Assembly (NCBI RefSeq): GCF_002933815.1
Contig: NZ_BEYR01000001.1
Coordinates: forward strand, 3,063,091 to 3,127,090
Direction of reading: 5' to 3'
DNA from: Sphingobacterium sp. HMA12
GTDB taxonomy: Bacteria > Bacteroidota > Bacteroidia > Sphingobacteriales > Sphingobacteriaceae
Length of the DNA stretch: 64,000 bases
Both the position numbers and the translations under genes were made by a program. This document shows, one piece after another, positions 62,813-64,000 of the stretch (positions within the stretch are counted from its first letter, which is position 1; each line of letters starts with the position of its first letter). The notes beneath the pieces were generated by a model, which saw only the letters and a program-made list of their open reading frames with translations, ran no database searches and was not told the origin of the DNA.

Positions 62813-63394
62813 ATGATTCAACAATTAGTACACATCGACCAAGAGATTTTTCTTGCCATCAATCAGGGCTTAAGTAATCCCGTATTTGACTGGCTGTTGC
62901 CTATATTGCGTAATCCGTATACCTGGGCTCCATTGTATCTGTTTCTGGTTATTTTTTTCATTAAAACTTATGGAAAAACGGGTATACTGATTGTAGCAAT
63001 GACGTTGGTTACCTTTGGTATTTCCGACGGTATCTCATCTCATTTGATCAAAAAGACAGTAAAAAGAATCAGGCCCTGCAACGATGTGGAGTTTAAGGAG
63101 AATGTCAATATCCGGGTACGTTGTGGCTCTGGGTTTAGTTTTACCTCCTCCCATGCGGCCAATCACTTTTCCTTGGCTTTCTTCTGGATCGTGCTATTCC
63201 GTAGAAGATGGAAATATGTGCTTTGGCTATGTATTGCCTGGGCATTTCTGATTTCGGTCTCGCAAATCTATGTTGGTGTTCATTACCCCTTTGACGTACT
63301 CTGTGGCTCCGCGCTGGGAATCCTGGTTGGATTGGCTACAGGTTACTTGTTTAAGCGGTTTGTACCTAGCTTTTTTAAAACTGAACAAGTATAA
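62813..63394 (+). CDS. PAP2-family phosphatase
   Basis: A 193-residue inner-membrane protein with about five membrane segments. PAP2 motifs: KKTVKRIRPCND (motif 1), SSHAANHF (motif 2, the usual SGH is SHA here) and SQIYVGVHYPFDVL (motif 3, with Gln where Arg is usual, a change I have seen in this group). The likely job is removing a phosphate from undecaprenyl diphosphate or a related lipid, though this cannot be proven from sequence. Its stop overlaps the start of the ZIP gene by one base (TAATG), so they are coupled. Confidence 0.88.
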   Translation: MIQQLVHIDQEIFLAINQGLSNPVFDWLLPILRNPYTWAPLYLFLVIFFIKTYGKTGILIVAMTLVTFGISDGISSHLIKKTVKRIRPCNDVEFKENVNIRVRCGSGFSFTSSHAANHFSLAFFWIVLFRRRWKYVLWLCIAWAFLISVSQIYVGVHYPFDVLCGSALGILVGLATGYLFKRFVPSFFKTEQV

Positions 63395-64000
63395 TGAATT
63401 CAATTTTATTGATTTTAATTTTATTCATACCTGCATTTGCAAGTGGAATTGCTGTTTTTTTCGTCCAGAAAAAAGGGACAAATTTTCTAAAATTGATCCT
63501 TTCTTTTAGTGGGGCTTACCTATTTTCCATTACGGTACTGCATTTAATCCCGCATGTTTATCAGTCGACGAATACTTCACCCGAGGTGCTGGGCATCTAT
63601 GTACTGGGTGGCTTTTTGTTCCAGCTATTCCTTGAGCAATTTTCTCAGGGGATTGAACACGGCCATATCCATACGGAGAATGAACATGGGCATCATAGCC
63701 ATCGTTTTCCGATCGGCATCATGTTTAGCTTATGTCTCCATGCTTTTTTAGAGGGGATGCCGCTGGCCGCTACGCACCAGACCGAACTCGCCTTGGGGAT
63801 TTCGATCCATCACATTCCGGCAGCATTTGCTTTAGGCAGTATTCTCATCAGTACGCACCTGAAAAAAAATACCATTATCATCACACTTGCCTTATTTGCA
63901 GCGATGACACCATTTGGCTTCCTGCTAAGTAAGGCCATCAGTGCTGGTGAAGTCGGTAATATACAGCAGTATTTTGATAAGATTATGGCTGTGGTTATTG
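63394..64000 (+). CDS. ZIP-family metal transporter, cut at the right edge
   Basis: The frame is open from ATG 63394 to the window end (202 residues), so the C-terminal membrane segments are missing. Visible features: N-terminal segment (LLILILFIPAFASGIAVFF), a His-rich loop (about 90-103, HGHIHTENEHGHHSHR) between early membrane segments, CLHAFLEGMPLA and ISIHHIPAAFALG, the metal-binding helix region. ZIP proteins import Zn2+, Fe2+ or Mn2+. It overlaps the PAP2 gene by one base and would share its palindrome-controlled promoter. Confidence 0.9.
   Translation, partial: MNSILLILILFIPAFASGIAVFFVQKKGTNFLKLILSFSGAYLFSITVLHLIPHVYQSTNTSPEVLGIYVLGGFLFQLFLEQFSQGIEHGHIHTENEHGHHSHRFPIGIMFSLCLHAFLEGMPLAATHQTELALGISIHHIPAAFALGSILISTHLKKNTIIITLALFAAMTPFGFLLSKAISAGEVGNIQQYFDKIMAVVI

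Overview
The window is chromosomal DNA of a Bacteroidota bacterium, most likely Sphingobacterium or a close relative. The signs are three SusC-type receptors or receptor systems with SusD partners, many lipoproteins with short lipoboxes, weak Shine-Dalgarno signals, and promoters with the phylum-specific TAnnTTTG -7 element. No rRNA, tRNA, CRISPR array, insertion sequence or phage gene was seen. Genes at both window edges are cut (1..816 and 63394..64000).

Layout. 1-7.2 kb (minus): a SusC/SusD pair with two surface lipoproteins (DUF5000-type and DUF4998-type), continuing beyond the left edge. 7.4-9.1 kb: three small genes of unknown role, including a DKNYY repeat protein, followed by an unusual structured intergenic repeat. 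9.2-19.7 kb (minus): a polysaccharide utilisation locus made of two transcription units, SusC-SusD-FAS1 lipoprotein-PL6 lyase and GH105-GH31. Both units carry the same promoter/operator motif with identical internal spacing, which ties them into one regulon. 19.8-23.4 kb (minus): overlapping pxpB-pxpC-pxpA-NRAMP genes for 5-oxoproline use. 23.5-24.4 kb: an Rpn-family protein that appears to lack its nuclease core. 24.6-27.9 kb: an Oar-like TonB-dependent receptor.

28.4-34.1 kb is mostly housekeeping: M48 protease, plsY, nadC and a DUF4783 gene in one minus-strand run, diverging from gpmI and a lipoprotein gene. 34.2-37.1 kb has a His/Cys-rich small protein and a TonB-dependent receptor behind a possible metal-type operator. 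Then come ferritin, a TPR protein, and lon, which is preceded by a textbook sigma-54 promoter. 41.6-50.7 kb holds a dicarboxylate-type symporter, a lipoprotein hydrolase, purF, an Nramp-UspA fusion, a 2H phosphoesterase and a gamma-glutamyltransferase-like protein. 51-56.7 kb is a xylose operon (xylB-xylA-symporter) divergent from a LacI regulator, with a perfect LacI-type palindrome between them. 56.7-57.8 kb encodes two adjacent, mutually homologous small membrane proteins of unknown family. The right end has a Ycf48-like repeat protein, a Na+/H+ antiporter fused to a periplasmic SnoaL-like domain, glmM, and a PAP2 phosphatase-ZIP transporter pair behind a 16-bp palindrome.

The most unusual items are the SnoaL-antiporter fusion, the paralogous membrane pair, the core-deleted Rpn protein, the shared PUL promoter motif, the sigma-54 site at lon, and the 173-bp structured repeat at 8.9-9.07 kb. 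All family names come from reading the protein sequences; no searches were run.
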